From Pseudomonadota bacterium (lineage in GTDB: Bacteria > Pseudomonadota > Alphaproteobacteria > Rhizobiales > Hyphomicrobiaceae): 64,000 nucleotides of DNA. Of the stretch, positions 55,019-64,000 are shown piece by piece. The position numbers and the translations under genes were made by a program. The notes below the pieces were generated by a model that was not told where the DNA came from, searched no databases, and worked only from the letters and a program-made list of their open reading frames with translations. Each line of letters starts with the position of its first letter. The first letter of the stretch is position 1. Where the stretch lies: contig JAFECE010000001.1 of NCBI GenBank assembly GCA_018242295.1, forward strand, positions 186,001 to 250,000, read 5' to 3'.

Positions 55019-55843
55019 GTGATCAGGTCGATTCGCATCGTCGGGAATCTCGTGTGGTTCGGTTTGCTTGCTGGGGCGCTGGCACTACCGCTCGCGGCTG
55101 AAGAAGTCACGGTCACGATCCCGCCAGACGATCCGCCGGCACAAGCGGAACCCGCGGCCCAGCCAGCTCAGCCCGCTCCTCAACCGGCCGCTTCGGCGCC
55201 GCTTCCCGCATTCACGCCGAAAGCGCAGCTGCAAAAATCAGCCGACAGCAGTACGGATGCGGCTGCGCCGCCGGCGACCGCTCCGGTCAAGCATAAGAAG
55301 AAGGCTGCGGCCGCCGCCGATGCGTCGGCTGCTCCTGCCGCTGAAGCTACAACCGCGACAGCTCCGGCAACTGCCGACGGAGCGGCAAAGCCTGCCGAGA
55401 AGCCGAAGACCGCGAAAGCCGCTTCGCCTTGTCTCAATCTCGATGAGAACGCCTGCGGCGGTAACAGTCTCTGCATCTGGGTCGCAGCCGGGACCAACGA
55501 TGCGGGCAAGACGACGAAGGCCCGGTGCCGTTCGCTCGCCATGCTGAAGAAGGAAGAAGCGAAGGGCAAATCCAAGGCGGCGGCTAAGGGCACGACGCCG
55601 GAAGTTCTGCCTTGGGCGGCCAATGGCGCGACGGCGGCGACGCCGGCTGCTGACGGTGCGGCTGCGGCAAAACCGGCCGCAGATGCAACCAAGCCCGCCA
55701 AGAAGACGAAGACCGCAGCGGTTAAAAAGACGCCGAAGCCGAAGCCTGAGACCGTTGAGGCCACTGCGCCACCGGCTGCGAGTCAGCAGGACGCGGCTCC
55801 CGCACCCGCTTCCGGATCAGCTTCGGAGCCGGATCCGCAATAA
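55019..55843 (+). CDS. Exported Ala/Pro-rich protein with a Cys module
   Basis: 274 residues. Signal peptide (WFGLLAGALALPLAAEEVTV), then an Ala/Pro/Lys-rich unstructured region (56-137), a short four-Cys module CLNLDENACGGNSLCIWVAA with a further Cys near 166, then another Ala/Pro/Lys-rich tail. The GTG start has GGGGGAGAG upstream. Low-complexity sequence resembles surface or envelope-linker proteins; the Cys module resembles small disulfide-bonded domains. No name can be given. Confidence 0.7.
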   Translation: MIRSIRIVGNLVWFGLLAGALALPLAAEEVTVTIPPDDPPAQAEPAAQPAQPAPQPAASAPLPAFTPKAQLQKSADSSTDAAAPPATAPVKHKKKAAAAADASAAPAAEATTATAPATADGAAKPAEKPKTAKAASPCLNLDENACGGNSLCIWVAAGTNDAGKTTKARCRSLAMLKKEEAKGKSKAAAKGTTPEVLPWAANGATAATPAADGAAAAKPAADATKPAKKTKTAAVKKTPKPKPETVEATAPPAASQQDAAPAPASGSASEPDPQ

Positions 55844-55917
55844 GCGGGCGTGAGTGAGCGGGCCGAGGCGCCTTCCAGCTGGAAGGCGCCCGGTTCGATT
55901 GCACTCGTTCGGTAATC

Positions 55918-56496
55918 TCAATGCAGATAGGTCGACCACGGCGGCCGTGGCGCGAAATGACGATCCAACGCGCGGCGTCCTTCGGCGTCTCCAAATACCA
56001 GCCGCCACTGCGTACATGCAGCATCGGCCGCGTCCATTGCTGACGTGCTTGCGCGTGCCGTCGGCGCGGCGACCGCGTAGGGAACGCCGTAGGACAGCAT
56101 CATCGCCATCATGGGACCCTGATAGAGCGCCCACGGCGCCGTGCCCCAGAAGGCCGGAGCGGACGCCGGCCAAAACGCCTCGCCGCCAGGAAAGACGCGG
56201 GATGCGGCAACGGATTGTTGGGCCCCCGGCCAATAGGCGAGCGAAGCGCTCGCCATGGCAAGCCAAGCCTGCATGATTTCCGTTTGGACGGGTGTCGGTG
56301 TCCGAGCCACAGGTGTCCAGTCGCCGAACCAGGCGGGCCACGCCAGAGGCTCGGGAGCGTTTGGTTCGGCAGGCATCATTTCGCTATAGACGCGCTTCTG
56401 GCAGGCCAAGGCTGCCGCGAAAGACGCTTGTCCCATCTCGAACATGGCTTCCGTCGCTTTCTGCAGAAAGCGAAAATGCAGGGCGCAATCGAACAA
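55918..56496 (-). CDS. Hypothetical protein, phasin-like N-terminus
   Basis: 192 residues. The start FRFLQKATEAMFEMGQASFA and ALACQKRVYSEMMPAEPNAP resembles phasin-like helices. The remainder is rich in Trp, Pro, Met and Ala (EAFWPASAPAFWGTAPWALY). A C-terminal DAADAACTQWRLVFGDAEGR segment is less biased. Unrecognised; could be a polymer-granule-associated protein. Convergent with the Ala/Pro-rich gene, 74 bp apart. Confidence 0.65.
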   Translation of the reverse strand: MFDCALHFRFLQKATEAMFEMGQASFAAALACQKRVYSEMMPAEPNAPEPLAWPAWFGDWTPVARTPTPVQTEIMQAWLAMASASLAYWPGAQQSVAASRVFPGGEAFWPASAPAFWGTAPWALYQGPMMAMMLSYGVPYAVAAPTARASTSAMDAADAACTQWRLVFGDAEGRRALDRHFAPRPPWSTYLH

Positions 56497-56646
56497 TTGA
56501 CCTATCCCTAAAGCTCAGCAGAACCGTAGCAGGGATGCTGCATCGCAGCAACGCTGAAGCTCTATTGCCGCAGGTTTGGTTAATCAAAACTTCGCGAGGC
56601 CAAGCGGCACTTGCGGAGGTTTCGGGGGGGGTGTCGAGACTTTGCC

Positions 56647-57327
56647 CTAGCTGTTCCGCGAGTTGTCTTCCGGCATGCCGGCTGGTTCGCGGGGCGCCGG
56701 GTCAGCGGCCGGATCCTGGGTGACGCTTGGCCTTGAGAACTTCAGGCGTTGCAGGAGCGGCTTGCGGAATCGCGCCTGCTCGATCTCAACCGGCGGCCGG
56801 GTGATGACGACTTCGGCGTCGCTCTCCGCTTTGCGTGCCGGTGTTCCTGCCTCGATTGGCACCGGCTCCGCCGCCGCCTCTCCCCAGCCGTACGGCCGGC
56901 CTGCGAACTGGCCGGCGGCGAGCCAATAGAAGAAGCCGCCGAAAAAGCCGATCGTGAGGAATGCCTTGATGGCGTAATTGTTCAAGATCGTCGGCTGGCC
57001 GGCGACTTCGCTTTGATATTGCGCGGTGAAGCCCAGCATAGCGATGGCAACGCCCGCAAAGAGGTAGAACGTCAGCGAGCGGACCGAGAAGACTTCGCTC
57101 AACAGCGCGACGATCAGCACGAAAACGGAGGCGAAAATTCCGAGATGGGTTGCGGCGAGCAACGCGAGATCGAAGGTTTCGCTGGCGGTCTTTGGCAGGC
57201 GCTCAAAGGGCTCGGTGAAAACCTCGACCGGCGTCGTGACGAAGAGAACGGTCACGAGGCCCGCAGCCAAGCTCGCGAGCACGAAGCCGAACAACACCCG
57301 CGCAAGTGTGCTGAGAAACCTTTGCAC
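56647..57327 (-). CDS. Membrane protein of unknown function
   Basis: 226 residues from the GTG at 57327. Four membrane helices: LFGFVLASLAAGLVTVLFVT, LGIFASVFVLIVALLSEVF, SLTFYLFAGVAIAMLGFTA and AFLTIGFFGGFFYWLAAGQF. C-terminal cytoplasmic Glu/Pro/Arg-rich tail. The open frame reaches upstream through repeat B as far as 57522, but residues encoded there match the repeat and are not part of the protein. GGGG precedes the GTG. Located 5' of rlmN's end. Confidence 0.78.
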   Translation of the reverse strand: MQRFLSTLARVLFGFVLASLAAGLVTVLFVTTPVEVFTEPFERLPKTASETFDLALLAATHLGIFASVFVLIVALLSEVFSVRSLTFYLFAGVAIAMLGFTAQYQSEVAGQPTILNNYAIKAFLTIGFFGGFFYWLAAGQFAGRPYGWGEAAAEPVPIEAGTPARKAESDAEVVITRPPVEIEQARFRKPLLQRLKFSRPSVTQDPAADPAPREPAGMPEDNSRNS

Positions 57328-57420
57328 GACGATCCCCGTCCCCAACGTCTCATCCCGCGCGCAATGTATATAAGCGAGGGTCAGCCGCTCAAGCAGGAAT
57401 AATGGCAGGACAACGCGCAG

Positions 57421-57486
57421 GCTAGGGGTTTTGATTTGTCGCGTTTTCTTCACGCGAACCGGCATCCACTTCGCTTGAAAACGCTC
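57421..57486 (+). repeat. Palindromic element, copy B, in the 56647-57327 gene leader
   Basis: Core 57441-57484 with arms GCGTTTTC and GAAAACGC. It is nearly identical to copy A in pdxY. Lies between the rlmN stop codon (57491) and the membrane-protein start. Confidence 0.85.
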
Positions 57487-57490
57487 CGGG

Positions 57491-58684
57491 TCAGCCGCCT
57501 TGCGAAAGGGCGTTTCGCGCACTCGCGGAGAGCTTCAGGCTCTCGGACCTAAGTTGCCCGCAGGCCGCAAGAATATCGCGGCCACGGGGCGTGCGGACGG
57601 GGCTTGCGTAGCCGGCGCGATTTACGACATCCGCAAATCGCTCGATCGTCTCCCAATCGGAACACTCGTAGCGGGTGTTCGGCCAGGGATTGAACGGGAT
57701 TAAGTTGATTTTGGCCGGGATACCAGAGAGGAGCTTCACGAGCGCCCGGGCCTCGGCAAGGCTGTCGTTGACGCCCTTCAGCATGACGTATTCGAACGTG
57801 ATACGGCGCGCGTTCGAAAGCCCCGGATAGTTTCGGCAGGCTTCCATCAGCTCGGCGATCGGATACTTCCGGTTCAACGGAACGAGCTCATCGCGCAGCG
57901 CATCGTTCGTTGCGTGCAGCGAGATGGCGAGCATGGTGTCGGCTTCTTCGCCCCAACGCGGGACTTCGGGCACGACGCCCGAGGTCGAGAGGGTGATGCG
58001 TCGCTTTGAGAGCGACAGGCCATCGCCGTCGGACGCAATCTCCATCGCGGCTTTGACGTTGTCGAAATTGTAAAGCGGCTCGCCCATGCCCATCAGCACG
58101 ACGTTCGTTATCTTGCGCTCGCTTTGCGGAAGGAGGCGGCCATCGTCCGGACCTTTTGCGCCGGGCCAATCGCCGATGCGGTCGCGGGCCAGCATGATCT
58201 GGCCGACGATTTCTTCCGCTTCGAGATTGCGCACGAGCTTCTGAGTGCCGGTGTGGCAGAACGAGCAATTCAGCGTGCAGCCGACCTGGCTCGAGATGCA
58301 GAGCGTGCCGCGGTCGCTTTCGGGGATGTAGACGGTTTCGATTTCGGGCGCGCGGGCTTCGTGGCCGCGTTTGGGAAGCCTGAGGAGCCACTTGCGCGTG
58401 CCGTCGACGGAGATCTGCTCGGAGATGATCTCGGGACGATCCAACGTGTACAGCTCTTCGAGCTGGCGGCGCAGATCCTTCGACACGTCCGTCATGTCTT
58501 CGAAGCGGGTGACGCCGCGCACGTAGATCCAGCTCCAGAGCTGGCCGACGCGCATGCGAAGCTGCTTTTCGGGAACGCCGGCAGCCGCGAGCGCCACTTT
58601 CAAGCGGTCACGCGTCAGGCCCGCGAGCGAGAGCTTCGCGGCGGGCCGGTCGGTGTCGATCTTGAGCAAAGGCGCGGCGGTCAT
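57491..58684 (-). CDS. rlmN: Dual-specificity rRNA/tRNA methyltransferase RlmN
   Basis: Radical-SAM enzyme that makes m2A2503 in 23S rRNA and m2A37 in tRNAs. 397 residues. The radical-SAM cysteines are in [11 protein letters not shown] near 141; [11 protein letters not shown] precedes it. The methyl-carrier and catalytic Cys region lies in [16 protein letters not shown] and near the C-terminus ([22 protein letters not shown]). Normal length. Confidence 0.95.
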   Translation of the reverse strand: MTAAPLLKIDTDRPAAKLSLAGLTRDRLKVALAAAGVPEKQLRMRVGQLWSWIYVRGVTRFEDMTDVSKDLRRQLEELYTLDRPEIISEQISVDGTRKWLLRLPKRGHEARAPEIETVYIPESDRGTLCISSQVGCTLNCSFCHTGTQKLVRNLEAEEIVGQIMLARDRIGDWPGAKGPDDGRLLPQSERKITNVVLMGMGEPLYNFDNVKAAMEIASDGDGLSLSKRRITLSTSGVVPEVPRWGEEADTMLAISLHATNDALRDELVPLNRKYPIAELMEACRNYPGLSNARRITFEYVMLKGVNDSLAEARALVKLLSGIPAKINLIPFNPWPNTRYECSDWETIERFADVVNRAGYASPVRTPRGRDILAACGQLRSESLKLSASARNALSQGG

Positions 58685-58809
58685 AGCGAAAACATGTCTT
58701 TCAGTTCGGAAAGGGCTCTTTTACAGGCGTTCGGCCCGGGTGAACAGGTCCCGGATGCCGCGCCAGTTCAAGCCGTCATCCTCGAACGGTCGAGTATCGC
58801 GAGGACGTT

Positions 58810-58910
58810 CGGGGATCCAGCGCAATGAGTGCCGTAGGCTCAATATCGTGTCTTCGACAAGCTTAACGCTGGATCCCCGGTCTTCGCTTCCGCTCGACCG
58901 AGGATGACGA
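58810..58910. repeat. REP-like palindrome E2
   Basis: Inverted 12-mers GGGGATCCAGCG (58810-58821) and CGCTGGATCCCC (58867-58878), then a second unit ending GAGGATGACGAG. It sits between the hslU stop and rlmN start; it may serve as the 3' end structure for hslU. Confidence 0.7.
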
Positions 58911-58913
58911 GAG

Positions 58914-60218
58914 CTAAAGAATAAACCGGCTCAGATCGGCGTTTTTCGAAAGCGAGCCCACGCGTTCGCTGACGTAGGGGCCGTCGATCAGCACGGTTTG
59001 CACGCCGCGGTCGGAGGCTTCGAACGACACGTCGTCGAGTACGCGTTCGAGCACTGTCTGCAGGCGGCGCGCGCCAATGTTCTCGACGGTTGAATTCACC
59101 TCGACGGCGGCGTCGGCAATGGCGTCGATGGCGTCCGGTTTGAATTCGAGCGTGACGCCTTCCGTCTGGAGCAGGGCGACCGATTGCCGGATGAGGCTCA
59201 CCTGCGGCTCGGTCAGGATGCGTTTCATGTCCTCCCGCGTCAAAGCGTTGAGCTCGACGCGGATCGGCAGGCGCCCTTGCAGCTCTGGCAAGAGATCGGA
59301 CGGCTTCGAGACATGGAACGCGCCCGAGGCGATGAACAGGATATGGTCTGTCTTCACAGGCCCGTACTTCGTTGCGACGGTCGTGCCTTCGATCAATGGA
59401 AGAAGATCGCGTTGCACACCTTCGCGCGAGACATCGGCGCCACCGCGCACGCCGTCGCCGCGAGATGAAATCTTGTCGATCTCGTCGAGAAAAACGATGC
59501 CGTTGTTCTCAACCGCGGTGATCGCTTCGCTCGTAATTTGATCGCTGTCGATCAGCTTGTCGCTTTCTTCGGCGATCAGGATATCGAAGCTATCTTTGAC
59601 GGTGACGCGCCGGGGCTTCGTTCGCTGTCCCAGTGCCTTGCCAAGCATCTCGCCGATGTTGATCGTCGCCATCGTGCCGCCCGGCATGTCGAAGGAGGGA
59701 ATGGGCGACGACGTATCGGCGACGAGGATATCGATCTCTTTGTCGTTCAGCTCGTTGTTGCGGAGGCGCCTCCGAAAGCTGTCGCGCGTCGCGGGTGAGG
59801 CGCCGGAGCCGACGAGCGCATCGAGCACGCGCTCTTCCGCTGCTTTCTCTGCCTTTGCGCGCACGCCATGGCGTTTCGCTTCCTTGACGAGAGCGATGCC
59901 GACCTCGACGAGATCGCGAATGATACTGTCGACGTCGCGGCCGACGTAACCGACCTCGGTGAATTTCGTCGCCTCGACTTTCAGGAATGGGGCGCCCGCA
60001 AGCTTCGCCAGGCGCCGCGAGATTTCGGTTTTGCCGACGCCGGTCGGGCCGATCATCAAAATATTCTTCGGCAAGACTTCTTCGCGAAGCTCGCCGGTCA
60101 GCTGCTGACGGCGCCAGCGATTGCGAAGGGCGATGGCGACAGCGCGCTTGGCGTCGCTTTGGCCGACGATGTATCGGTCGAGTTCGGATACGATTTCGCG
60201 CGGTGAAAAATTCGTCAT
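58914..60218 (-). CDS. hslU: ATP-dependent protease ATPase subunit HslU
   Basis: AAA+ unfoldase ring of the HslUV protease. 434 residues. [20 protein letters not shown] at the start, Walker [16 protein letters not shown] near 54, Walker [16 protein letters not shown] near 249, and the C-terminal sensor region [20 protein letters not shown] near 384. Translation is coupled to the preceding membrane-protein gene (four-base overlap). Confidence 0.96.
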   Translation of the reverse strand: MTNFSPREIVSELDRYIVGQSDAKRAVAIALRNRWRRQQLTGELREEVLPKNILMIGPTGVGKTEISRRLAKLAGAPFLKVEATKFTEVGYVGRDVDSIIRDLVEVGIALVKEAKRHGVRAKAEKAAEERVLDALVGSGASPATRDSFRRRLRNNELNDKEIDILVADTSSPIPSFDMPGGTMATINIGEMLGKALGQRTKPRRVTVKDSFDILIAEESDKLIDSDQITSEAITAVENNGIVFLDEIDKISSRGDGVRGGADVSREGVQRDLLPLIEGTTVATKYGPVKTDHILFIASGAFHVSKPSDLLPELQGRLPIRVELNALTREDMKRILTEPQVSLIRQSVALLQTEGVTLEFKPDAIDAIADAAVEVNSTVENIGARRLQTVLERVLDDVSFEASDRGVQTVLIDGPYVSERVGSLSKNADLSRFIL

Positions 60219-61306
60219 TGTCTCGATTCAGGAAGATAGGGAGCTAGATGAGTTTTTTGCAGGCCCGGCAGCATGCGGTTTCTGATGGGATGCCAGAAGA
60301 CGCCCAGAAACAGCACAAATGCGCCGACGACGCCGAGCGTCAGCACGAACGACGACGAGCTTCCCTCGCCGCCGGTCAGAGGAATGCCGCCGTTCAGCAG
60401 ATCGTAGACGGCGACCGTGAAATAGAGGAGCGAAGAGACGAGCAGCGCGCGCCGGTCGATGGCGAGTGCGAAAAGGGCGAGGAAGAACACCGTCACCAGG
60501 ATGGCCGCTGAGGTCGCGGCGCCGATCGTCGTGCCTTTGATCAAAAGGATGACCGGTGAGACGATCATCGGGGCCGCAACGAGCTGCAGCCAGAAAGCGC
60601 AATCGGAAAGGCGGGTCTGACGCTTCGGATCGCGGGCATCGTAGGCAAGCGCGACCGCGAGGACGGCGAGGCCGTAGCCCAACGCGACGAACGAGGGGCC
60701 GATACCGGCAATCTGAAGCAAGCTCTTGCTGACGACGGCGTAGCCAAAGAAGGCGATCAAGGCGAGCGCGAAGGGCAAGCGGAAACGCACGTAATAGATG
60801 ATCGCGGCGATGAGGGCGGGCGTTCCGAACGTCAGCGATGGGTTTCGCCAGAACGCGAATTCGGAATCGACGCTCCAGTTCGATGAGCTGAAGCTCGTCC
60901 AGTGCATTTGAACGACGACGGCCGCGGCGGCGAAGGCGACGAACAGCACCGAGAGAACCATTCCGGGGAGCACGGCGCGGAGGCGCGCGACCAGAATTTC
61001 GCTCAAAATCCAGAACGTGACGGCGGCAAGCGCAAGCGTGCCGAACCAGCTCATGCCAAAGGTGCTTGCCGTCGAGCTGGCGATAAGGAACGCGCCGGCA
61101 ACGAGCAGCACGCCGATCGTCAGGAAGACGTCGTTGAAACCGTTCAGGAAGCGGAAGCGCTCTTCATCGGCAATGGCAGGTTCGCCGTCGGGTCCGACGC
61201 CCGCAGCGCCGCGGCGCATGGCTTTCAACTTCTCGGCCTGGGCCGCATCGATGACGCCGGCTTCGACCGCAGCCTTCAGGTCTTCAGGTGATAATGCGCT
61301 TGGCAT
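60215..61306 (-). CDS. DUF2157-like multi-spanning membrane protein between hslV and hslU
   Basis: 363 residues. N-terminal helical segment [20 protein letters not shown] as in DUF2157, then about nine to ten membrane helices (for example [40 protein letters not shown]). The stop overlaps the hslU start by four bases, and its start is 64 bp after hslV's stop, so it is inside the hslVU transcript. Function unknown; the operon position hints at a link with membrane protein quality control, which is inference. Confidence 0.78.
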   Translation of the reverse strand: MPSALSPEDLKAAVEAGVIDAAQAEKLKAMRRGAAGVGPDGEPAIADEERFRFLNGFNDVFLTIGVLLVAGAFLIASSTASTFGMSWFGTLALAAVTFWILSEILVARLRAVLPGMVLSVLFVAFAAAAVVVQMHWTSFSSSNWSVDSEFAFWRNPSLTFGTPALIAAIIYYVRFRLPFALALIAFFGYAVVSKSLLQIAGIGPSFVALGYGLAVLAVALAYDARDPKRQTRLSDCAFWLQLVAAPMIVSPVILLIKGTTIGAATSAAILVTVFFLALFALAIDRRALLVSSLLYFTVAVYDLLNGGIPLTGGEGSSSSFVLTLGVVGAFVLFLGVFWHPIRNRMLPGLQKTHLAPYLPESRQ

Positions 61307-61369
61307 CTGTCAGTCATCCGGCTGTTGGTTTTTCGCTCGGTAAAGAGTCTAGATTTTCCGTGCCTATCG

Positions 61370-61939
61370 TTAGCTCGCCGTATCGATCGTTTCGAGGACG
61401 ATGTTCTTGTTCGTATAGACGCAGATCTCGGCGGCAATGCTCATCGCCTTGCGGGCGATGGCCTCGGCGTCGAGGGGCTGGTCGATAAGCGCGCGGGCGG
61501 CGGCGAGCGCATAATTGCCGCCGGAGCCGATACCTGCGATGGCGCTTTCCGGCTCCAGAACGTCGCCGGTGCCGGTCAGGACGAGGGTGGTCGACGCGTC
61601 CGCGACGATCATCATGGCCTCGAGGCGGCGGAGAAAGCGGTCGGTGCGCCAGTCCTTGGCAAGCTCGACGGCCGCGCGCGTCAGCTGGCCGGGGTACATT
61701 TCGAGCTTGGCTTCGAGGCGTTCGAAAAGGGTGAAGGCGTCGGCCGTCGCGCCGGCAAAGCCCCCGATCACGTCGCCCTTGCCGAGGCGGCGGACCTTCT
61801 TGGCGTTGGCCTTGATGATCGTCTGGCCGAGGCTAACCTGACCATCGCCGGCAACTACAACCCGGCCGCCCTTGCGGACGGTGAGTATTGTGGTGGCGTG
61901 CCACGACGAATCGCCAGCATTTGGGCTCTGTTGGGTCAT
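61370..61939 (-). CDS. hslV: ATP-dependent protease proteolytic subunit HslV
   Basis: Threonine peptidase of HslUV. 189 residues from the ATG at 61939; the frame is open upstream antisense to hisB and should not be included. Mature catalytic Thr16 follows a short pro-sequence ([20 protein letters not shown]). [20 protein letters not shown] near 64 and [12 protein letters not shown] near 148 are family marks. First gene of the hslV-(DUF2157)-hslU unit. Confidence 0.95.
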   Translation of the reverse strand: MTQQSPNAGDSSWHATTILTVRKGGRVVVAGDGQVSLGQTIIKANAKKVRRLGKGDVIGGFAGATADAFTLFERLEAKLEMYPGQLTRAAVELAKDWRTDRFLRRLEAMMIVADASTTLVLTGTGDVLEPESAIAGIGSGGNYALAAARALIDQPLDAEAIARKAMSIAAEICVYTNKNIVLETIDTAS

Positions 61940-62131
61940 TTGTATCGCGTCAGTTAAGCTTTTGCGGGCAGGATGCAAGGGAAGGCGGCTGCCTGCGGCC
62001 ACGGGACTGGCAAGCCACCCTTGGCCCGGCGGGCTACAAGCTGATAAACGCTCTCGCATGCGTCCGGCAAGCAGGCGCCCGGCAGGTAGATGGACGGCGA
62101 TTAACGATTGGTGGGCGTCGGAGAGATTCAC

Positions 62132-62731
62132 GTGAAGCAACGGCAGGCCTCGATCACGCGCACGACCAAGGAGACGGAAATCTCCGCAACCGTCGACCTC
62201 GACGGGACGGGCGCTTACGACATTGCGACGGGCATCGGCTTTCTCGATCATATGCTGGAGCAACTCGCCCGGCATTCGCTGATCGACATAACGCTCAGGG
62301 CCAAGGGCGATCTTCATATCGACTTCCACCACACGGCCGAGGATACGGGCATCGTCATCGGGCAGGCGATTGCGAAGGCGCTTGGCGACAAGGCGGGTAT
62401 CGTTCGCTACGCCGACGTGCACCTGCCGATGGACGAAACGCTGACGCGCGTCGCACTCGACGTTTCGGGGCGGCCGTTTCTGATCTGGAAGGCGGAGTTC
62501 TCGCGACCGAAGGTCGGCGAAATGGACACCGAGCTGTTTCGCGAGTGGTTTCAAGCCTTTGCTCAGAATGCGGGCATCACGCTGCACGTCGAAAACCTTT
62601 ATGGCGAGAACAATCACCATATCGCCGAGACCTGCTATAAGGGTTTGGCGCGGGCGCTCAGGGCCGCTATTGCTCTCGACCCGCGGCAGGCGGGGCGCAT
62701 CCCGTCGACGAAGGGCATGCTGCAGGGCTGA
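62132..62731 (+). CDS. hisB: Imidazoleglycerol-phosphate dehydratase
   Basis: Histidine biosynthesis enzyme, single-function form. 199 residues from the GTG at 62132 (GGAGAG at proper spacing); an upstream GTG at 62108 is less likely. Metal-binding His clusters: [10 protein letters not shown] near 68 and [17 protein letters not shown] near 161, plus [13 protein letters not shown] near 34. Divergent from hslV, with 192 bp between the starts. Confidence 0.95.
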   Translation: MKQRQASITRTTKETEISATVDLDGTGAYDIATGIGFLDHMLEQLARHSLIDITLRAKGDLHIDFHHTAEDTGIVIGQAIAKALGDKAGIVRYADVHLPMDETLTRVALDVSGRPFLIWKAEFSRPKVGEMDTELFREWFQAFAQNAGITLHVENLYGENNHHIAETCYKGLARALRAAIALDPRQAGRIPSTKGMLQG

Positions 62732-62792
62732 TTTCGCGGCTTCCGGTTTCAAGCCGGTGTTTGAGGATAAGGATCAAGGAGTGTTGAGTTCC

Positions 62793-63272
62793 GTGGCGAC
62801 CTATACCGTGCACGAACCCCCTGTTTCCGACTCCGATCGCGTTGACCGCGCCGTGGAGCTTGCGTTCGTGAAGGACGGTTTTTCCTGGCTGACGGCGATC
62901 TTTCCGCCGCTCGGGTTCATCGCCCACGGGCTCTGGCTGATGGCCGTCGCGTATCTCGCGGGCGTCGGCCTTCTCAGTTACGTGCTTGCTCAGGCCAAAG
63001 TCGATCCTGGCTGGATCAGCTTGATCATTTTTATGATCAACATCTATCTCGGCTTCGAGATTTCGACCTTGCGGCGCTGGATGCTCGATCAAAAGGGCTG
63101 GCAAATGCTCGGCGTCGTCAACGGGCGCTCGATCGCCGAGTGCGAGCGGCGCTTCTTCGAGAGCTGGCTGCCGGGTCAGCCGGTCATTCAAAGCGAAACG
63201 CCGGGCGGAACCGGCAAGCCCGCGGCTGGCTCCGGCGGCAGCCGCTTCTGGCCCTTCGGCGCGGGGGCTTGA
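62793..63272 (+). CDS. DUF2628 membrane protein between hisB and hisH
   Basis: 159 residues from the GTG at 62793, where the family start MATYTVHEPP-type begins; GTG at 62781 is an alternative. Two membrane segments: ITAIFPPLGFIAHGLWLMAV-like and VGLLSYVLAQAKVDPGWISL-like, followed by a soluble tail with LRRWMLDQKGWQMLGVVNGR and SIAECERRFFESWLP. Its position between hisB and hisH is conserved in Rhizobiales. Function unknown. Confidence 0.85.
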   Translation: MATYTVHEPPVSDSDRVDRAVELAFVKDGFSWLTAIFPPLGFIAHGLWLMAVAYLAGVGLLSYVLAQAKVDPGWISLIIFMINIYLGFEISTLRRWMLDQKGWQMLGVVNGRSIAECERRFFESWLPGQPVIQSETPGGTGKPAAGSGGSRFWPFGAGA

Positions 63273-63286
63273 GGCTCTAAGCCCTG

Positions 63287-63940
63287 ATGCAGAACGTCGT
63301 CATTATCGATTACGGGTCGGGAAATCTTCATTCGGCCGCGAAAGCTTTCGAGAGCGCGGCTCGCGGCAGCTCCAATCCGTCGAAAATCATCGTCAGCCCG
63401 CGCCCCGAGGACGTGCTCGCGGCGGATCGCATCGTGCTGCCGGGCGTCGGCGCCTACGGCGATTGCAAGGCCGGTCTCGAGCGTGTTCCGGGACTTATTC
63501 CGGCACTCGAAGAAGCCGTCCGGCAAAAGGGCCGGCCGTTTCTCGGCATTTGCGTCGGCATGCAGCTTTTGAGCGAGCGCGGCCTCGAGTTCGTCGAGAC
63601 GCCGGGGCTCGGCTGGATCAAGGGCGAGGTCCGGGCCATCGAGCCCAAGGATCCGGCGCTCAAAATCCCGCACATGGGCTGGAATACGCTCAACGTCGTG
63701 ACGCCGCACGCACTGCTCGGTGGAATCCGGACGGGGTCCGACGGCTGGCACGCCTACTTCGTGCATTCCTTCGCGATGGTGCCTAAAGAGCGCCGCGTCG
63801 TTGTCGCCGAGACGGACTACGGCGGAGCGATTACGGCGCTCGTGGCGGACGGCAACATCGCCGGTACGCAATTTCACCCCGAGAAAAGCCAGAAGCTCGG
63901 CCTCAAGCTGATTGCGAATTTTCTCGGCTGGAAGCCGTAG
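63287..63940 (+). CDS. hisH: Imidazole glycerol phosphate synthase, glutaminase subunit
   Basis: Supplies ammonia from glutamine to HisF. 217 residues. Class I amidotransferase triad: Cys in LGICVGMQLLSERGLEF near 84, His-Glu in TQFHPEKSQKLGL near 197. YGSGNLHSAAKAFESA starts the domain. Next gene is expected to be hisA beyond the window. Confidence 0.95.
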   Translation: MQNVVIIDYGSGNLHSAAKAFESAARGSSNPSKIIVSPRPEDVLAADRIVLPGVGAYGDCKAGLERVPGLIPALEEAVRQKGRPFLGICVGMQLLSERGLEFVETPGLGWIKGEVRAIEPKDPALKIPHMGWNTLNVVTPHALLGGIRTGSDGWHAYFVHSFAMVPKERRVVVAETDYGGAITALVADGNIAGTQFHPEKSQKLGLKLIANFLGWKP

Positions 63941-63944
63941 CAAC

Positions 63945-63993
63945 CTCCGCCATGCCGACGAAGGCCGGGGCAGGCTCTGCGCCGGAATGACAA
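63945..63993. repeat. REP-like remnant at right end of window
   Basis: Contains GACGAAGGCCGGGGC and GCCGGAATGAC, matching the arms of E1 but without a full second unit. Confidence 0.5.
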
Positions 63994-64000
63994 GCGATTG

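Noticed and set aside
61940-62752. N-terminal extension of hslV to 62752
   Set aside because: The extension is antisense to hisB and lacks coding character; HslV starts just before the catalytic Thr at 61939.

Overview
The window is a compact, GC-rich chromosome segment of an alphaproteobacterium of the Hyphomicrobiales (Rhizobiales). Several local gene orders fit that group: sdhCDAB, gpmA next to dapB, dapF-mtaB-ftsY-ispZ, hslU/hslV facing hisB, and hisB-DUF2628-hisH. A mesaconyl-CoA hydratase beside a CitE-type malyl-CoA lyase/thioesterase, plus a phasin, points to C1/C2 assimilation by the ethylmalonyl-CoA pathway and to polyhydroxyalkanoate storage. A Hyphomicrobium-like methylotroph is my best guess; this is inference, no search was run. 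I see no tRNA, rRNA, CRISPR array, phage or transposase gene, so this is mostly core genome with small accessory scars.

Layout. 0-9 kb: nhaA (cut by the window edge), pdxY, the CoA-ester lyase/mesaconyl-CoA hydratase pair, a SodC-like protein, and the succinate dehydrogenase operon with an extra gene between sdhA and sdhB. 9-19 kb: VOC protein, exported metallo-beta-lactamase-fold enzyme with a divergent AraC regulator, DapC-like aminotransferase, ftsK-lolA, a candidate sRNA, a cyclic-nucleotide-binding protein, a response regulator and an L,D-transpeptidase. 19-28.5 kb: glnK-amtB with an NtrC/sigma-54 control region, tesB, a UbiH-type hydroxylase, rimM, a GrlR-like gene, rpsP, ffh and a DUF2130 protein. 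28.5-36 kb: pagL, a cysteine-rich microprotein, dapF-mtaB-ftsY, two tandem ispZ-like genes, marR, asd. 36-49 kb: leuB, M23 peptidase, DUF4337 protein, gpmA, dapB, ppa, phasin with a dyad-rich promoter, a Pif1-type helicase, typA, an M50 protease. 49-64 kb: a molbindin, a TonB-receptor remnant, aguB-aguA (agmatine to putrescine), argG, rlmN, hslU-(DUF2157-like)-hslV, hisB-DUF2628-hisH.

Functional themes. Lysine/threonine/methionine precursor synthesis is scattered over four loci (dapC-like, dapF, asd, dapB), and leucine, arginine, histidine and putrescine genes also occur. Two halves of the signal-recognition pathway (ffh and ftsY) are both present. Envelope and division functions (ftsK, lolA, ispZ, L,D-transpeptidase, pagL, M23 peptidase) are numerous.

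Most unusual features: a palindromic intergenic element that sits in frame inside pdxY; a SodC homologue that has lost three metal-ligand histidines; a probable small RNA with three C-rich unpaired segments; a 56-residue CxCxxCxC microprotein; a phased three-copy operator-like array in front of a small membrane protein; and a TonB-receptor C-terminal scrap fused to the end of the agu operon. Three families of short intergenic repeats recur across the window.
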